DNA of 64,000 bases from Branchiostoma floridae. Lineage: Eukaryota > Chordata > Leptocardii > Amphioxiformes > Branchiostomatidae. The notes beneath the pieces are model-generated. The model saw nothing but the letters and a program-made list of their open reading frames with translations, was not told where the DNA came from and did not search any database. Both the position numbers and the translations under genes were made by a program. The stretch covers positions 2,511,172 through 2,575,171 of the forward strand of contig NC_049980.1 of NCBI RefSeq assembly GCF_000003815.2. The letters are read 5' to 3'. Positions 25,014-37,369 of this stretch are shown here, one piece after another. How positions within the stretch are numbered: the stretch's first letter is position 1; each line of letters begins with the position of its first letter.

Positions 25014-27506
25014 AAAAATGTTAATTTATGTAAGAACAGAGTTCGCCCATTCACCTTGGCGGGCGCGTGTGTGCTTCTGGGATATATTAACATAAGAATT
25101 AACTGCACTTCCTCTTCAGACAGCACTGGAGACCACGAGTTCTACGGTACTCGGTACTGACTAGCTTTCGGTTTTCGTTCGTGCCGTTAAGGGGAGGTGT
25201 AAGAAGTTGTCTCGGCATGGGTGTGGTCAGGCCGCCGACAACCTACGTCACTCCTGCCGCCGACCCTTTGCGTCAACGCCTGGCTGTGGACCAATGGCAG
25301 CTCTGTCCGCGCACCGGAAATAAAGCAAGGAGCATCCATCAAACGTGATGGGACACAGATTCACCGGAAATCAGACCAGCACGGGAAAACTGACGCACAG
25401 GAACAAGTTGCAAATGGTATTACAATAGTAGAACTCTCTGAAACTGCCCCTTTATTCTGCAATGTCGTCTGAAGGTCCTTTATACTGTTATATTTCGTTC
25501 GCGCTACATGGTTATAGAGTTAAGAATACCTTGGAAAGTTGAGTTATATATATATAAGGGCAAACTAAGAACTTTAGAAATAAAATGAAATAGTCTTAAG
25601 ACAACTGCTTTTACAGGTCTTAAGGAATAGACTTGGTCCATAGGAAAAGAAAAACTACAGCCTGTCGTGAAAAGGTCACAAAACTTGTTTTAACCCTTTT
25701 CACGTGTCACTTTTTAACTTTCACCTCTGTTCACAAGAAATGAGGAACTAGTCATGACAATTAACTTTAATCGAGAACTGTAACATGGAACGTGATAATC
25801 AGTTTTTTTAACGTTGAACAAAAATAGAAAAAAAAGAAACATCTTAGCACTGTATATTCTATGATAACCGGAGATATTGTCAATTTTGAACCTCCATCTT
25901 CACAGGAGCTGAAAAAACGCTTCTCCAAGAGCCAGAACAAGGTCACTGTCAACATTATTTCATGTGCATCGCACGGACGCCATGTTGGTGACCTTTGATC
26001 CCACCAAAAATTAGATAACAAGTTAAACGACCTACTAAGAACCTGGGGTCAAATTCTCACGTTTTACAAGGCAAACGACAAGCGGACAACTTTAGAACGC
26101 CTTCAGCCTCCAATGCTATGAACATACAGTTACATGTTGATGTTAGTTTTTTCACTGAAGGACAAGTATCTAAGAATCCTCGAAATGCTCTCTTACAAAC
26201 TTCACACCTTTCTGGTTGTTTGGTAGGGCGTGAGGTGCAGACAGTTTTTGTAGTATACCTTCACAAATCATACAAGAAAGCTGAAGTATTTCAAACTTCA
26301 CAGCTATTACAAATTGCATACACCTTCAAACTATGTTCCGGCCAGGTTCATAAGGGCCATTAGGTAGAAAAGCCCCTATCTCTGTGGCCCAGGGGCAGGC
26401 ATTAGGGACAACAATCACTAATAACGGCTAGAGCGCGGGTTTACAGCCGACCGACCAGCCTCGGGCGATCCGCAATTGGCCCCAAATGATCAGGTGTGCT
26501 TTGATCTGGGTGTGATCGCGGTGTGGAAACAACAGACTGGACTGGGTTAGGGAACCATAGTAGGCACCTAGAAGGTTTCATATTGTCGTGTTTCTGCATA
26601 CCGTGTTTCTGTCGTGTTTGCACTCGACACGACATAGTCTTCTGTAGAGGTTACAATTGGTTCTTGAGGTACTTGCGCAGAGTTTGAGACCATATACTCA
26701 GCCATGTGATGTTTTCACAAACATATATAGAATTTTTTGTAACGAGAAAACTGATAACTCGTGTCGAACGGTTCTTGCGTCCGTGCGCACCTGGACGTGA
26801 TGTGTGCGCTGAGACGACTGACTGCTGACAACACAGTCAACGATCCTGTCTGCTACCAGCAAACTGTGGTCCAAAAGATCATCTGTTCAATCTTGGGTGA
26901 TCTATTGGATCAGACGTTAGACCGGCACAGAAATCTTCTTTTTTTTTTTGTGCTGATAGAAGTTCACGCTTGTGCCTATATTCAAGTTTCGTATGAGTTG
27001 CCTATTGACATTTGTTTTTGAAATTCGTTATTTTCACTTTGACTCACAGTTGTACAGCCTGGTAATCTAAGCCAAAAATATTTCTTCGGCCTCAAACTTT
27101 ACCCAAGCCAAAAGGGTTTCAATACGCACCCCATATGGACTCGAATATACGCACAGGTATGAAAGGGCCCTTATTACTGAAAAAGTTTTGCAAGCAGTCC
27201 TTCAGAGTTGCGACAGAACCGTTCTCTGCAGGCCGCGCGCCCTTCTACAGCGCACTTGACCGTGTACCGTGGACGCCGCCATAACGGACCGGACTCACCC
27301 TGACCCTAATAACGCCCTCATACCGGTGTTTAATCCCATTAATGACCCTTTCTGCATCCCTGCTGAATCATACGGGTCGGGAACCCTGCTTCTGCCGACG
27401 TAATTTGGTTAGATGTCGTCTGCAGGTCCGTCAATCTGCGCACACGGACACGAATGCCACCATATGGTACACGTAGGCGGGAAAGGAACTGCACATTTAG
27501 CGGGGT
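25014..27506. other. Intergenic sequence, nothing recognised
   Basis: Mostly AT-rich, with a short TATATATATA tract near 25545 and only frames under 90 codons. Confidence 0.5.
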
Positions 27507-27521
27507 CCCCCCCCCCCCCCC
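27507..27521. repeat. Poly(C) run, 15 nt
   Basis: Uninterrupted C15 preceded by GGGGT. Confidence 0.95.
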
Positions 27522-29599
27522 TCCATCCCCTTCTGTCTGAAAAGTGGTTCAACATGTCAGAAATAGGCCCTGATGTTACTTTTATACGATTTGAAGCAGG
27601 AATAAAAAAGGATACGGGTTTGGAAATAAGTTACGGATGACAAAAGAGAAGTACAAGGCCAGCGACTGAGCTAAGTTGCACTTGAACTTCAGAGACACGT
27701 TGCGCACACTCCGGTGCAACATGAGGTTTTAAGCTATGCAAATGTGTACTGTTATATCTGAAAAGCTACAGAATTTCCCTCTTAATTTCTGAACATCTGC
27801 CTGGATGTGGCCATTGTTAGACACCACGGCGCTAAACGTGAACTTCACCGAGCCGCACCATTCAGCTCAAGTCTACAAGCGTCTTTAATAACCCACCTCT
27901 CTCCCGGGCCCAACACCAGTTCTTCAGAAAACAGCCGTCTTCTACCTGTGCACAGATTCACAAGTCCGTATCGGGACGAACTTCCTGTCCTGCGGGACGA
28001 AATGTCCACCCTGACCGCCCATCTTTGCACTACTTTGCGGGAGTTTTTCGCGAAAGCGTCCTCCCTGCACGGCTTGGCCTTCCACATGAGCATGACCTTT
28101 CCCATGGCCTAGCTGAAGGGGGCAGTGCCCCCACTTCCTTCTCATCAGCATATTCAGCATCATCATGTCCCCTAGAACAAGGACACCTCTCCCTGGAGCT
28201 CATCAGTGCCCGTATGTAAACACAAACCTCAGGTAAACCAGCTGACCAACAGGCGCGGGGATCAGAGTGGTCTGGTACAACTGATGATGTCGTCCATTAT
28301 GTGTATTTAACGCCCATATCTGTGGCGCGGGTATAAGAGGCACATGGCCACTTAAAGTTTCAACATTCCCAATAGACGTCCGATAAGTAGGCAACGTCAG
28401 AAGATAGGATGATGACAGAAATATCCCTACAAAATATTTAAAAGAGCGCCCAAAACACAGTCAAGTGTGGGTTCAGTACAAGAGGAATGACTTTTAAAGC
28501 TAAGCACAAGATTTTAGACGTCCCTGTGCTAAATCCTTGACGCAGAGTACATTCTGTCATGCCACCGTGCCCAGAAAAAAAAGCGGGAAACATAGACAGT
28601 GACGGATGATGAGTGACAGTTGTGGGTAAATACAATCATAGCGCCTCACGTGGACGTGATCAACAATCAGCCTCGACAATAGGTCCCATGTGTTATAGTT
28701 TCCATGTTGTTGTTTGGAGGTGGTTAGACGCAGGTCTGTATTACAAGGCGGCGGGCATCAGAACGCAGCACAGATGGAACATTCAGATTCCTGGTTCTTT
28801 CTGAATCATTGCGTCCTTTCTGCGCAGACGGATTGCCTTCTCGTGCAGAAAATCCGCGAGTTAGGCAAACTTACTGTAAGATCTGCGCGACGAAATTACA
28901 TTACTGTACGTCTGGTCCCCAAATTCTATTTTTGGCTGGAATTCTGAAGGCAAGTCGACATGTCGTTGAAGTTTAAAAAAGATTGATATCGACCATAATG
29001 TGTACAGTAGGTGTCTGTTTGAAGTGATCATTTGATTATAATTGCCGTTTGCTGGTCACACCAGAGCAATCCCGTTACCATGGCAACCTGACATCGCGTC
29101 CGCCGGTCCTCTGTCCAGCCATCTCTGCCCGTCACAGAACCCCCGAGTCGTGGCAAACTTACAAGCAATCTACATCCGAGAGCCAGACGTCCCACGTTAC
29201 CAACCCAACTGCACTGTTTATCTAACGTTTTCCACTGAAGTTGTTCTAAAAACCCGGCTAAGTCCCGTCTGTCGCGCTGGGGGGATTTGGGCCACTCCAG
29301 AAAATTTTCCAATTTAGATGTGGCGGGTAGAAAAGACCGCAGACCGGTCTAGCCAAACATTCTGCCGTCGCCATGGTTACGTTAAGGTTTACCCCGCCGC
29401 CTGCAGAAAGAAGAGGTGAACTCGCGAAGCCGAGGTCAAGTTATTTTGTTTACCCTTCTCTATGGCTCCTCGGTTCCGGATTACAAAAAGCCTCTCGATA
29501 TGTAATTGAAAAAGTTTTTCGGGGTAACGAAAATCGTGAAGAAAAGTCGAGTTGTTGTAGGCCGGGTACTTCCGTCGTGGAACCAGCGGTGCGCGTCGA
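27522..29599. other. Intergenic, moderately GC-rich
   Basis: Competing frames occur on both strands: 27807-28112 plus with 27845-28105 minus, and 29042-29317 plus with 29028-29312 minus. Each is about 90-100 codons and none has a recognised domain. The strand ambiguity argues against calling any of them. Confidence 0.4.
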
Positions 29600-30400
29600 A
29601 GGGCGCTGATTAGAACTTAAGGCCGGTCTCAGTTTGCACAATACCGAATGGTCGGGAGCTGTCGCCTAATTACCGGACGTGTGAAAAGATCCGTTTTCGC
29701 CCGGACGAACAATCTGCGCGGCTCGGAATGTGACAGGGGCAGACCCGTTATTATGGACATGCAAATTTGGACAACCTCCGACGGGTAAGGCAAGAACGGG
29801 AGCGCCGCTTTGCATAATGACTATTTCTGCGAGGTTTGTGTTTGGAGAATGAATATGGTGTTTTTTTGGTCAAACTCGGCACACTCTCCCCAAACCCCTA
29901 GGGCCACGAGACACCGGACTGGTCGGGCCGGATTCCTCGGGGGCAGCAGCGTGTCGCCGCCGTGCGGGCCCGTCCAGAGGTGCGGTCCTGCCTGCATACA
30001 TCACCGGCCTGTCGGTTCCTATCTTCTGTTCCCATGCACTGAAGCACCAACTGTCAAAGCCACAGCGTCCCTCACCCCGGGACCGTCTGCCCTCTGCCAC
30101 GCCGGCCCACAGATTCCTTTGGACGCCCCGGTTCTTTGTCATGCTAACCGAGGACCTTTAAAGTCCCGTGGCGGGGCCGAGCGGAGGCGGATAAAGCGCC
30201 ATTGTCGCCGGCTGTGTGCGGTGAATGGAGCCCGCTTCTTCCGCCCAGATCAGTTGGAAAATTGCCGTCGTAGAAACCAAGGTCCAGGGCCGCTGCCCGA
30301 GCGCAAAGAGCGCGCGCCAAGGACGCCGTCGGACCGTTTTGTTTCTCTTCTGAACAGCACGTGTCGGGCCCAGTTGTCCCATTAATTACCCTTAAGAAAC
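29600..30400. promoter_or_regulatory. Candidate cis-regulatory block (octamer, TAATTA, Sox-like sites)
   Basis: This GC-rich block contains the POU octamer ATGCAAAT (29759-29766) and an inverted TTTGCAT about 50 bases on (near 29811). Homeodomain-type TAATTA cores lie near 29667 and 30380, and a Sox-like CCATTGT lies near 30200. The plus strand is open for 191 codons (29810-30385) and the minus strand is also open, both explained by high GC. I infer an enhancer or promoter-like region; conservation is untested. Confidence 0.35.
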
Positions 30401-30839
30401 ACCATTCAAACTGGCCTAAAAACTAAAACCTGACAACATCAATAAAGTACCCAATTATTTCTAAATGTTTGATAAAAATTCCGTTTGCATAACTCACCGA
30501 GACCTATATGTCGCTGCGGAAAAATACTAGCTTACGTTTTGGGTCACCGGCTTGTCATTTCTAGATCAGTCTGTAATGAACAGAAAGAGATGTACAGATG
30601 GTGCAAATAGATAATCCAGAACACGCTAAAGCCAACTTCACCACAACCTATAAAATACTCGAAGTTTAAAGTTTACTAGAAATTCTGAAGATTCATTTTT
30701 GCCGGCATATCTGCCCCCCTCCCACCATCAACACCTGGCGGGACGCCTACAGTTCGGGGTAACAGAATTCCCGGCGTGCCTGAAGCTGAAATGTGACAGC
30801 CTCGTGCCTGCAGGCCGGGCGTCATGCCTAACGTTTCAC

Positions 30840-31087
30840 CTGGTTTTGTGTTAAACAAGGGGAAGCCAAAGGAAGGTAATTTTAGACAGAACCCTTTTTT
30901 TTTTGGGGAAACAGGGGAAGGGGTTAACTTCAATTGTTCCCGGGAAGGGGGTTTTTTTGAAATTGGGCTTCCGGGTTGATGGCAAAAAAGGGGCGTTTTT
31001 CCTCTAAAATTTTACGGGGACAACATTCCCTTCGTTTTGGGTCTGGGAACCCGATTAACTTCATGAACCCTTCGGGGTTTAATTTTG
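30840..31087. other. Probable low-quality, homopolymer-stretched sequence
   Basis: Almost every base class occurs in stretched runs: T10, GGGG, GGGG, T7, A6, GGGG, TTTTT, AAAA, GGGG and more, right up to the C20 run. Neighbouring DNA does not look like this. It is characteristic of the end of a Sanger read running into a poly(C) tract, so these bases should not be used for coding or motif inference. Confidence 0.65.
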
Positions 31088-31107
31088 CCCCCCCCCCCCC
31101 CCCCCCC
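31088..31107. repeat. Poly(C) run, 20 nt
   Basis: The longest homopolymer in the window, directly after the suspect tract. Confidence 0.9.
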
Positions 31108-31916
31108 TAGAGCTCATCTTCTTTCGGTACTGCAGCGGAACCTCTGGTTTGTGTATGAGGATAGCGGGCCACAAGTGTAGGTTGTAGATAACTCTTGCAA
31201 ATTGTGCACAGAAAGTAGTCACAGTAGTTTGAGCCAGTACCAGCTTGTTTGGATATAATTTTCTCAACTTAAGTTAAAAACTGTTGAAAATGATTGCCTT
31301 CTTTAGATAGAATTAGATAGAAAATTAACCGAGACAATTTTGGGAAACATAACGAAGCTAAAATGGTTCTACATGGTTTCTACCAAAACAAATTAACTTT
31401 TAAGCAAAGTAACTAAGATTCCTTTTCCCAGTGACTTCCAGGTTTTGTATGTTACTCTAACAGTACTAGTGGACACCCAAAAATAAATATCATCTTAGGA
31501 TACGTTATAAACTAGGACTGTTTATAACTCATGAAAAAGAATAACGAATTTGCCGGCCGCTTCTCTAAAAGCATGAAAGAAGTATATGCAAAAAAGAAGT
31601 GTACAAATCCACGAGCAAAGATTCCTAGACCTGCCGTTGTGCTGTAATGTCTATATCACCATACGGAAACGTGTCAGTTTTGAAAATAATGAATGTTCAC
31701 ATCTGTGGCTGATGGTAACAATTCAATGTACCACTTTTGCGAACGGAGGTTGTTCAATGGTAAAACGGGTATTTTCTTTTAATTCCTTCAATTGATCAGA
31801 AACAGGCTAATTTAAATGCCATTGATGTTGTTGAACTTTCCAGCCAACCCAAACCCTGAAACACAACTTCTGCTGTCAGTGCAGGTATTTCCAAAGTGGT
31901 CGCCAACTATTTAAAA
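31108..31916. other. Intergenic sequence, nothing recognised
   Basis: AT-rich, with only frames under 70 codons. Confidence 0.5.
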
Positions 31917-32247
31917 TTAGTTTCTCCCCGAGGGGGTCGTCTCGCCTGGGGGAATGTCAGGGGGCGAACTCTGCCCTTCAAGAGTTTCTGCTGAACTTGT
32001 AGAAAACTTGCCGGTGGCTTGTGTTCGTCTGTGTGACGGACAATGTGCACTTATTAGTTTGTCTCCGTGACAGGGAAGTATAATGTCGTGCTGACTGACA
32101 CTCGTCTGTGACCTTGGACGCTGAACAATGCTGTCCCGACAGCTGACCACACACGGAAAAAAATAGCAGCAAAGTTGTCTCCTCGCCACCGTCGTGATCA
32201 GGGTTTGAAAGGAGACAGGATACTACTCGAAACCACACTCCCACCAC
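31917..32247 (-). other. Possible coding-like segment, unrecognised
   Basis: Two overlapping minus-strand frames of about 90 codons are open. One ends with a hydrophilic Ser/Pro/Thr-rich stretch (ETLEGQSSPPDIPPGETT). It lies just downstream, in minus-strand sense, of the coding-like segments at 32590-33480 and might belong to the same locus. No domain is recognised and this could be chance. Confidence 0.15.
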
Positions 32248-32589
32248 CTGCGAGCCCTTTTACTCTGTCCAATTGTGGACTTTTGGGTACTTTTGGGCAC
32301 AGTTGAAGACACGATTGTATGGAGCAGGACGTTTACCTAAACCTCTTTGTAATCCTGCGGATGTCATCACTCACGCATTGTCTGTCGTCAAGCTGAAAAA
32401 AAAACTATATACAAATCGATTTACAGCGATCATTAGGGATAATTTCTTTACAGGTCCAACAATAGAAGGGAGGGGTTACCTGCCTGCCGAAGTGTGCGTC
32501 TCAAGGCATCGCTGAGCAGTGGTCCAGACAGACAGACAGCCTGGTCCCAACTTGGGCCGTCCTTGTCGCCTGATTTCTTCCCGTCTTAC

Positions 32590-32738
32590 CTCCTGTCATG
32601 AGAGATTTCGTAATATTTCCCCGAATTGCACCTTGATGTTTTTCGTTCCAAAGACATAGACATCCGCTTGCCACGAATGGCACTCTCTTTAAGACAATCC
32701 ACGACAGTGTTCCTTATACGTTCCAGTAATTTCTATCA
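32590..32738 (-). pseudogene. Coding-like segment after two stop codons
   Basis: In the frame of the 32736-33014 ORF, two adjacent stops (TGA TAG, 32738-32733) are followed by 48 open codons beginning KLLERIRNTVVDCLKESAIR. The segment ends at a good splice donor (CAGGAG then GTAAGA; GT at 32589-32588). Either this is a separate exon whose acceptor I cannot place, or the frame is broken. I do not recognise the protein. Confidence 0.2.
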
Positions 32739-33014
32739 CGGAGTACCTCTCCCCTGATATGCAGGAATGGTGACATTTTGACCCAGGTGTCCTTCCGTCC
32801 CTCTCCTGACTGTTGCCGGAAGTGGCAGCTCTTCCTTCCCGTCACGCACTGGGAATTTTCCTTCTGAGGACATGTCTGATGACGTCGTCTTCTCTCCTTT
32901 AAGGGAGTTCCTCCCCGCCATAATTCGCAGCTCCACCTGGAGTGACAGGCCAGAGTTCACACCCGTGAACCTGAACGGGTACACCTTTGTTTCTTCTGGA
33001 ACAGGCAGCCTCAC
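32736..33014 (-). CDS. Coding-like ORF, unrecognised
   Basis: This 92-codon minus-strand frame has balanced, protein-like composition (for example KVYPFRFTGVNSGLSLQVEL, then a charged Ser/Lys/Glu region, then GHLGQNVTIPAYQG). It has no ATG start (it opens with GTG after an in-frame stop), so if real it is an internal exon. A possible donor (GAGAG then GTACTC) lies just before the stop. It sits between two other coding-like minus-strand segments. It may be part of an extracellular protein or a decayed gene; no domain is identified. Confidence 0.25.
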   Translation of the reverse strand: MRLPVPEETKVYPFRFTGVNSGLSLQVELRIMAGRNSLKGEKTTSSDMSSEGKFPVRDGKEELPLPATVRRGTEGHLGQNVTIPAYQGRGTP

Positions 33015-33063
33015 TCTCTATACTTAAGGTTTCTCCCTGTACTTAAGGCTTCGCCGATTTTGG

Positions 33064-33480
33064 TCAAGTTTTGTTTTCGCTTCTTTCGTTTGTTGAAAGC
33101 GTCTTGGTGACATCTTCATCACCACCATCAGTCATCCAAAGCATCTCTGCATCTGCTTCTATTGGAAGTCTTAAGTGGTTACCAACCTGGCAGGTGACTT
33201 GTACATGTAACGTACCGGGAACCATACATGTATGTAGGTAAACTGTTGTGCTTGTTATAGACGTCTTCCTGCACCTATCCCCTGTCAGCCAGGGCCCTGC
33301 GTCGTACGTAACGTGACTGTCACAGGTTGTCCTGATTCTCCACGTCTGTCTTCTGTCGTCCATTTTACACCGCAGATGCCTCCGAGAGCTGTCACCACCA
33401 GGTGAAACAAAGGTGCTCTGTAGCGAGCAAAAATGACGGTCTCTCAGGTGCCTCACTTCTCCTTCAATGCCGAGAGTTAC
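33064..33480 (-). CDS. Coding-like ORF, possibly Ig-like fold
   Basis: This minus-strand frame of about 135 codons contains spaced cysteines and alternating hydrophobic residues such as WRIRTTCDSHVTY and GTLHVQVTCQVGNH, faintly reminiscent of beta-strands of an immunoglobulin-type domain, followed by an acidic tail ending at a stop (33066-33064). It is in a different frame from the next segment, so a splice or frameshift would be needed. The resemblance is visual only. Confidence 0.25.
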   Translation of the reverse strand, partial: VTLGIEGEVRHLRDRHFCSLQSTFVSPGGDSSRRHLRCKMDDRRQTWRIRTTCDSHVTYDAGPWLTGDRCRKTSITSTTVYLHTCMVPGTLHVQVTCQVGNHLRLPIEADAEMLWMTDGGDEDVTKTLSTNERSENKT

Positions 33481-33489
33481 GGTATGCTT

Positions 33490-33960
33490 TCAGGTGACGA
33501 GGAATCCCCCTGTGGTGCCCCACCGTCACCATGGCCGGGGCAAGTTCGGCCCCCCTCCCGCCCCCAGTCCAAGGGCACGAGGCCGCGTGGAGGGCCGTGA
33601 GAGCTGCAGCGCCACTCCGTTCGCACAGCGCGGTGTCAGTGGACGTCCGATCACGGTCGCGCAGGATAAGCAGACAACTCTATTCACATGCAAAGCGGGA
33701 GCTCGCCCGAGGCCTGGCGGCCATTGGTCGCGCGGAGACGGTGTTGTCATCGGGGGGTGGATCCCGGGGCTTAGTCATGCGTCCCTCGCGGCCGGCCGGC
33801 CCATGTGGCCCGTGGGTCCTGTCCGGGGCGACAGGTCCCTGTCACCGACACCACGTGCCACTCCTCTCCGCACAATACCGACCTGTGATCTGGGTGGTCG
33901 GCCGGCCTTGTGGGTAGGGTTAGTCCTGCCTTCTGCCCGCCATTAACCCGCCAATTTGCT
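33490..33960. promoter_or_regulatory. CpG-rich block
   Basis: Strongly GC-rich with many CpG dinucleotides, GGCCGGCC elements and an inverted CCAAT box (CCATTGGTCGCG near 33721). All frames are open for long stretches, as expected from composition. It lies directly upstream (minus-strand sense) of the coding-like segments at 32.6-33.5 kb, so it could be a CpG-island promoter for them. Confidence 0.3.
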
Positions 33961-34512
33961 GACATCTAAACGATTGTGGAGAGGATCACGGTCGCCACAA
34001 AAGACTGGCCACGCAGCTGTCTGAAAAGGCCGAGGCTAAACCTAGCAAACTTCCACTCTTATACAGAGGTCTTAATGAACCATATGTGGTTCTTGCATTG
34101 CATCAGTCTAAGTGCTATTGAAAACGTTAGCTCTAGTCCCATCTATTGTACTGGCGGGGACCAGCCTTACACAAGTATCACGCTCGGGCGATCTGCCCAT
34201 TATTTTTGCTATATTCAATTTGGAAATCTCGGAGGCCTCTGAGTAATCCCGGGCACCCGGTTGCCGGCGGCCGCGAACAAGGCGCGGCTTTCCTCCATTG
34301 GGGTTGCTTTGCCGCCCGGGTGCCGCCCGGTTTGTTTGTGGCGACGGGCCCGTCCCTTGAAAATGGATGTACTTCAGGATGTTACTTGCCCTTTTAAAAC
34401 TTTCATTGTCTAGTAGAATAATTGCGACCACAGTTCTTACCATTACACCACAGAATGGGGTCCCCTAAGCCTCGCTCCTCCCTGAACAAGGTTTTTCCCC
34501 AAACAATTATTT
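33961..34512. other. GC-rich sequence leading into a gap
   Basis: Contains partly inverted CCGGGCACCCGG and CCCGGGTGCCGCC blocks (about 34248-34330) and a CCATTGGGG box. The last 40 bases before the gap show stretched runs (TTTTTCCCC) and may be poor sequence. Confidence 0.4.
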
Positions 34513-35262
34513 NNNNNNNNNNNNNNNNNNNNNNNNNNNNNNNNNNNNNNNNNNNNNNNNNNNNNNNNNNNNNNNNNNNNNNNNNNNNNNNNNNNNNNNN
34601 NNNNNNNNNNNNNNNNNNNNNNNNNNNNNNNNNNNNNNNNNNNNNNNNNNNNNNNNNNNNNNNNNNNNNNNNNNNNNNNNNNNNNNNNNNNNNNNNNNNN
34701 NNNNNNNNNNNNNNNNNNNNNNNNNNNNNNNNNNNNNNNNNNNNNNNNNNNNNNNNNNNNNNNNNNNNNNNNNNNNNNNNNNNNNNNNNNNNNNNNNNNN
34801 NNNNNNNNNNNNNNNNNNNNNNNNNNNNNNNNNNNNNNNNNNNNNNNNNNNNNNNNNNNNNNNNNNNNNNNNNNNNNNNNNNNNNNNNNNNNNNNNNNNN
34901 NNNNNNNNNNNNNNNNNNNNNNNNNNNNNNNNNNNNNNNNNNNNNNNNNNNNNNNNNNNNNNNNNNNNNNNNNNNNNNNNNNNNNNNNNNNNNNNNNNNN
35001 NNNNNNNNNNNNNNNNNNNNNNNNNNNNNNNNNNNNNNNNNNNNNNNNNNNNNNNNNNNNNNNNNNNNNNNNNNNNNNNNNNNNNNNNNNNNNNNNNNNN
35101 NNNNNNNNNNNNNNNNNNNNNNNNNNNNNNNNNNNNNNNNNNNNNNNNNNNNNNNNNNNNNNNNNNNNNNNNNNNNNNNNNNNNNNNNNNNNNNNNNNNN
35201 NNNNNNNNNNNNNNNNNNNNNNNNNNNNNNNNNNNNNNNNNNNNNNNNNNNNNNNNNNNNNN
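34513..35262. other. Assembly gap, 750 N
   Basis: Run of N. Long open frames across it (for example 34422-35384) are artefacts of translating N. Confidence 1.
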
Positions 35263-35410
35263 GCCACAGTCAGGACGACATTGCGAAACTGTATCTCCTG
35301 TATTTCACTGCTCCCCCTGGACACGACAGTCCCCATGTGACCATTTTTTTGAGTGTGTGTCGGCTGATATTGCTGCCGGGATGAGCAGAGTTATCAGGGT
35401 TTGTGGTCCG

Positions 35411-35426
35411 AGAGAGAGAGAGAGAG
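35411..35426. repeat. (AG)8 microsatellite
   Basis: Eight AG dinucleotides, followed by TAGTG. Confidence 0.9.
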
Positions 35427-36914
35427 TAGTGTCCCACGGCAATGCTAATGTGGACTGGCGCCAGACCCGTCCCCGGGCTGCCCGGACAGCGACACGGCGG
35501 ATCAACCTGCGCGGAGCCCCGCAGGAGGAGCGGTAATGGATCGGTACCATCTCTCCGGTAGGGAAACTGTTACTGGTCATGGTCAGGGAAATGTCCGGTC
35601 GTACCCGGAAGGACGGTGCGAATCAGCCCAGTAACAGGAGCCAGATAGCAGCCGATATGGTTAAATGTTAGGAAGAAAAACACGTTTCTTATTTTATTAC
35701 CTCTCGGCATGGCCAAACCAGGGGAAACTGTATTTGATTAAAAGAGAAAACAACGTAAGCTTTCAAACCGTAGCAGCGTGCTTAAAAAGAACCTTTACTA
35801 AATCAGATGTCACATTACACTTGATTTTGAAGCGGCATGGTATGTGTTTCCACGTATTTGACATGTCATATGATACAAACAAGTAATTCAAATTCGTCTG
35901 GAAGTTCAAAATGAAGAGGAATCAACAAAATGCTGACATAAGGAACCGGAATTTAAAATCTAAACTTTCTGACCTCTTTTTAGTTAAACAACCCAGTAAC
36001 AATAAAACGATTTTGTAAAGCTAGAGCAACAAGATAAATAGCAGGAATCAAGTCGCCAATACAAGTGGCATTTTAGGAGACGTTTAGCACAGAAGATACA
36101 AGCATGGTCTCATCAATATAGACAGGGACATCATGAAGAGTAATAGATTCAAGTATACCAATTGTAACTCTCATCGTGGGCAAAACTTAGTTGCACGACA
36201 AGATAAAGTAATAACGAATGACCTATCAGACAATCTAAAAAGTGAAAGAATTTCTGTTCCGATGATCCGTGAACTATACACTTGCAAGGTGCTTTAACTT
36301 ACCACAGACTTGTCCAGAAAAGGATACGTTAATTAAGCCAGCTGTATCAGATAGGAAAAGTGGCGGTGGCAAGGTACTGGTGAAACTTTACTTATACAAA
36401 CTGTGCTATTCCGCCATTCATTCATAACTCATGCTTTTAATGAACAGTAAGAAAGTATCTGTGGCAGATGTTACGGATTGACGTACATGTATAGTTATCA
36501 CTAGTAACTGAATTATACGGTACACTCTTCGTCATACTTCGTGTATGGATATTTTAGAGTAAATATATACCTATATACTAGATGTAGGTCACACAAAGCC
36601 GAAGAAGATGATGACCGCACCATTTTCTCAACAAAACTATAAGAACTTTACAATTGAACATATACTATCTCACCCAGACCTCAATACGTCCTGAAAGTTC
36701 CTATTCTCTCCACGGGCCCTTTTGTGTTTGCAGGCCCGTCGCGGCAGTGTTGTATGTTTGTATCCACGGGCGCATGGTGGCGCGTATGTTTGGGTAATTG
36801 TGTATTTCCACCTCACTTCACGACTTGATCCCCTGTCTTGCCAGGCGGTATTTGTCCCACTGCTTTGATACATGATCAGGGCGAGGACGGGAGAGCACGG
36901 TCAAGAAACGGTTA
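35427..36914. other. Intergenic sequence between gaps
   Basis: GC-rich for about 200 bases, then AT-rich. Only short frames occur and nothing is recognised. Confidence 0.5.
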
Positions 36915-37369
36915 NNNNNNNNNNNNNNNNNNNNNNNNNNNNNNNNNNNNNNNNNNNNNNNNNNNNNNNNNNNNNNNNNNNNNNNNNNNNNNNNNNNNNN
37001 NNNNNNNNNNNNNNNNNNNNNNNNNNNNNNNNNNNNNNNNNNNNNNNNNNNNNNNNNNNNNNNNNNNNNNNNNNNNNNNNNNNNNNNNNNNNNNNNNNNN
37101 NNNNNNNNNNNNNNNNNNNNNNNNNNNNNNNNNNNNNNNNNNNNNNNNNNNNNNNNNNNNNNNNNNNNNNNNNNNNNNNNNNNNNNNNNNNNNNNNNNNN
37201 NNNNNNNNNNNNNNNNNNNNNNNNNNNNNNNNNNNNNNNNNNNNNNNNNNNNNNNNNNNNNNNNNNNNNNNNNNNNNNNNNNNNNNNNNNNNNNNNNNNN
37301 NNNNNNNNNNNNNNNNNNNNNNNNNNNNNNNNNNNNNNNNNNNNNNNNNNNNNNNNNNNNNNNNNNNNN
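36915..37369. other. Assembly gap, 455 N
   Basis: Run of N. Open frames spanning it are artefacts. Confidence 1.

Noticed and set aside
29810-30385. 191-codon plus-strand ORF
   Set aside because: GC-rich, with minus-strand frames also open; Arg/Pro/Gly-rich low-complexity composition and no domain.
34422-35384. 320- and 297-codon ORFs across the first gap
   Set aside because: They consist of translated N.
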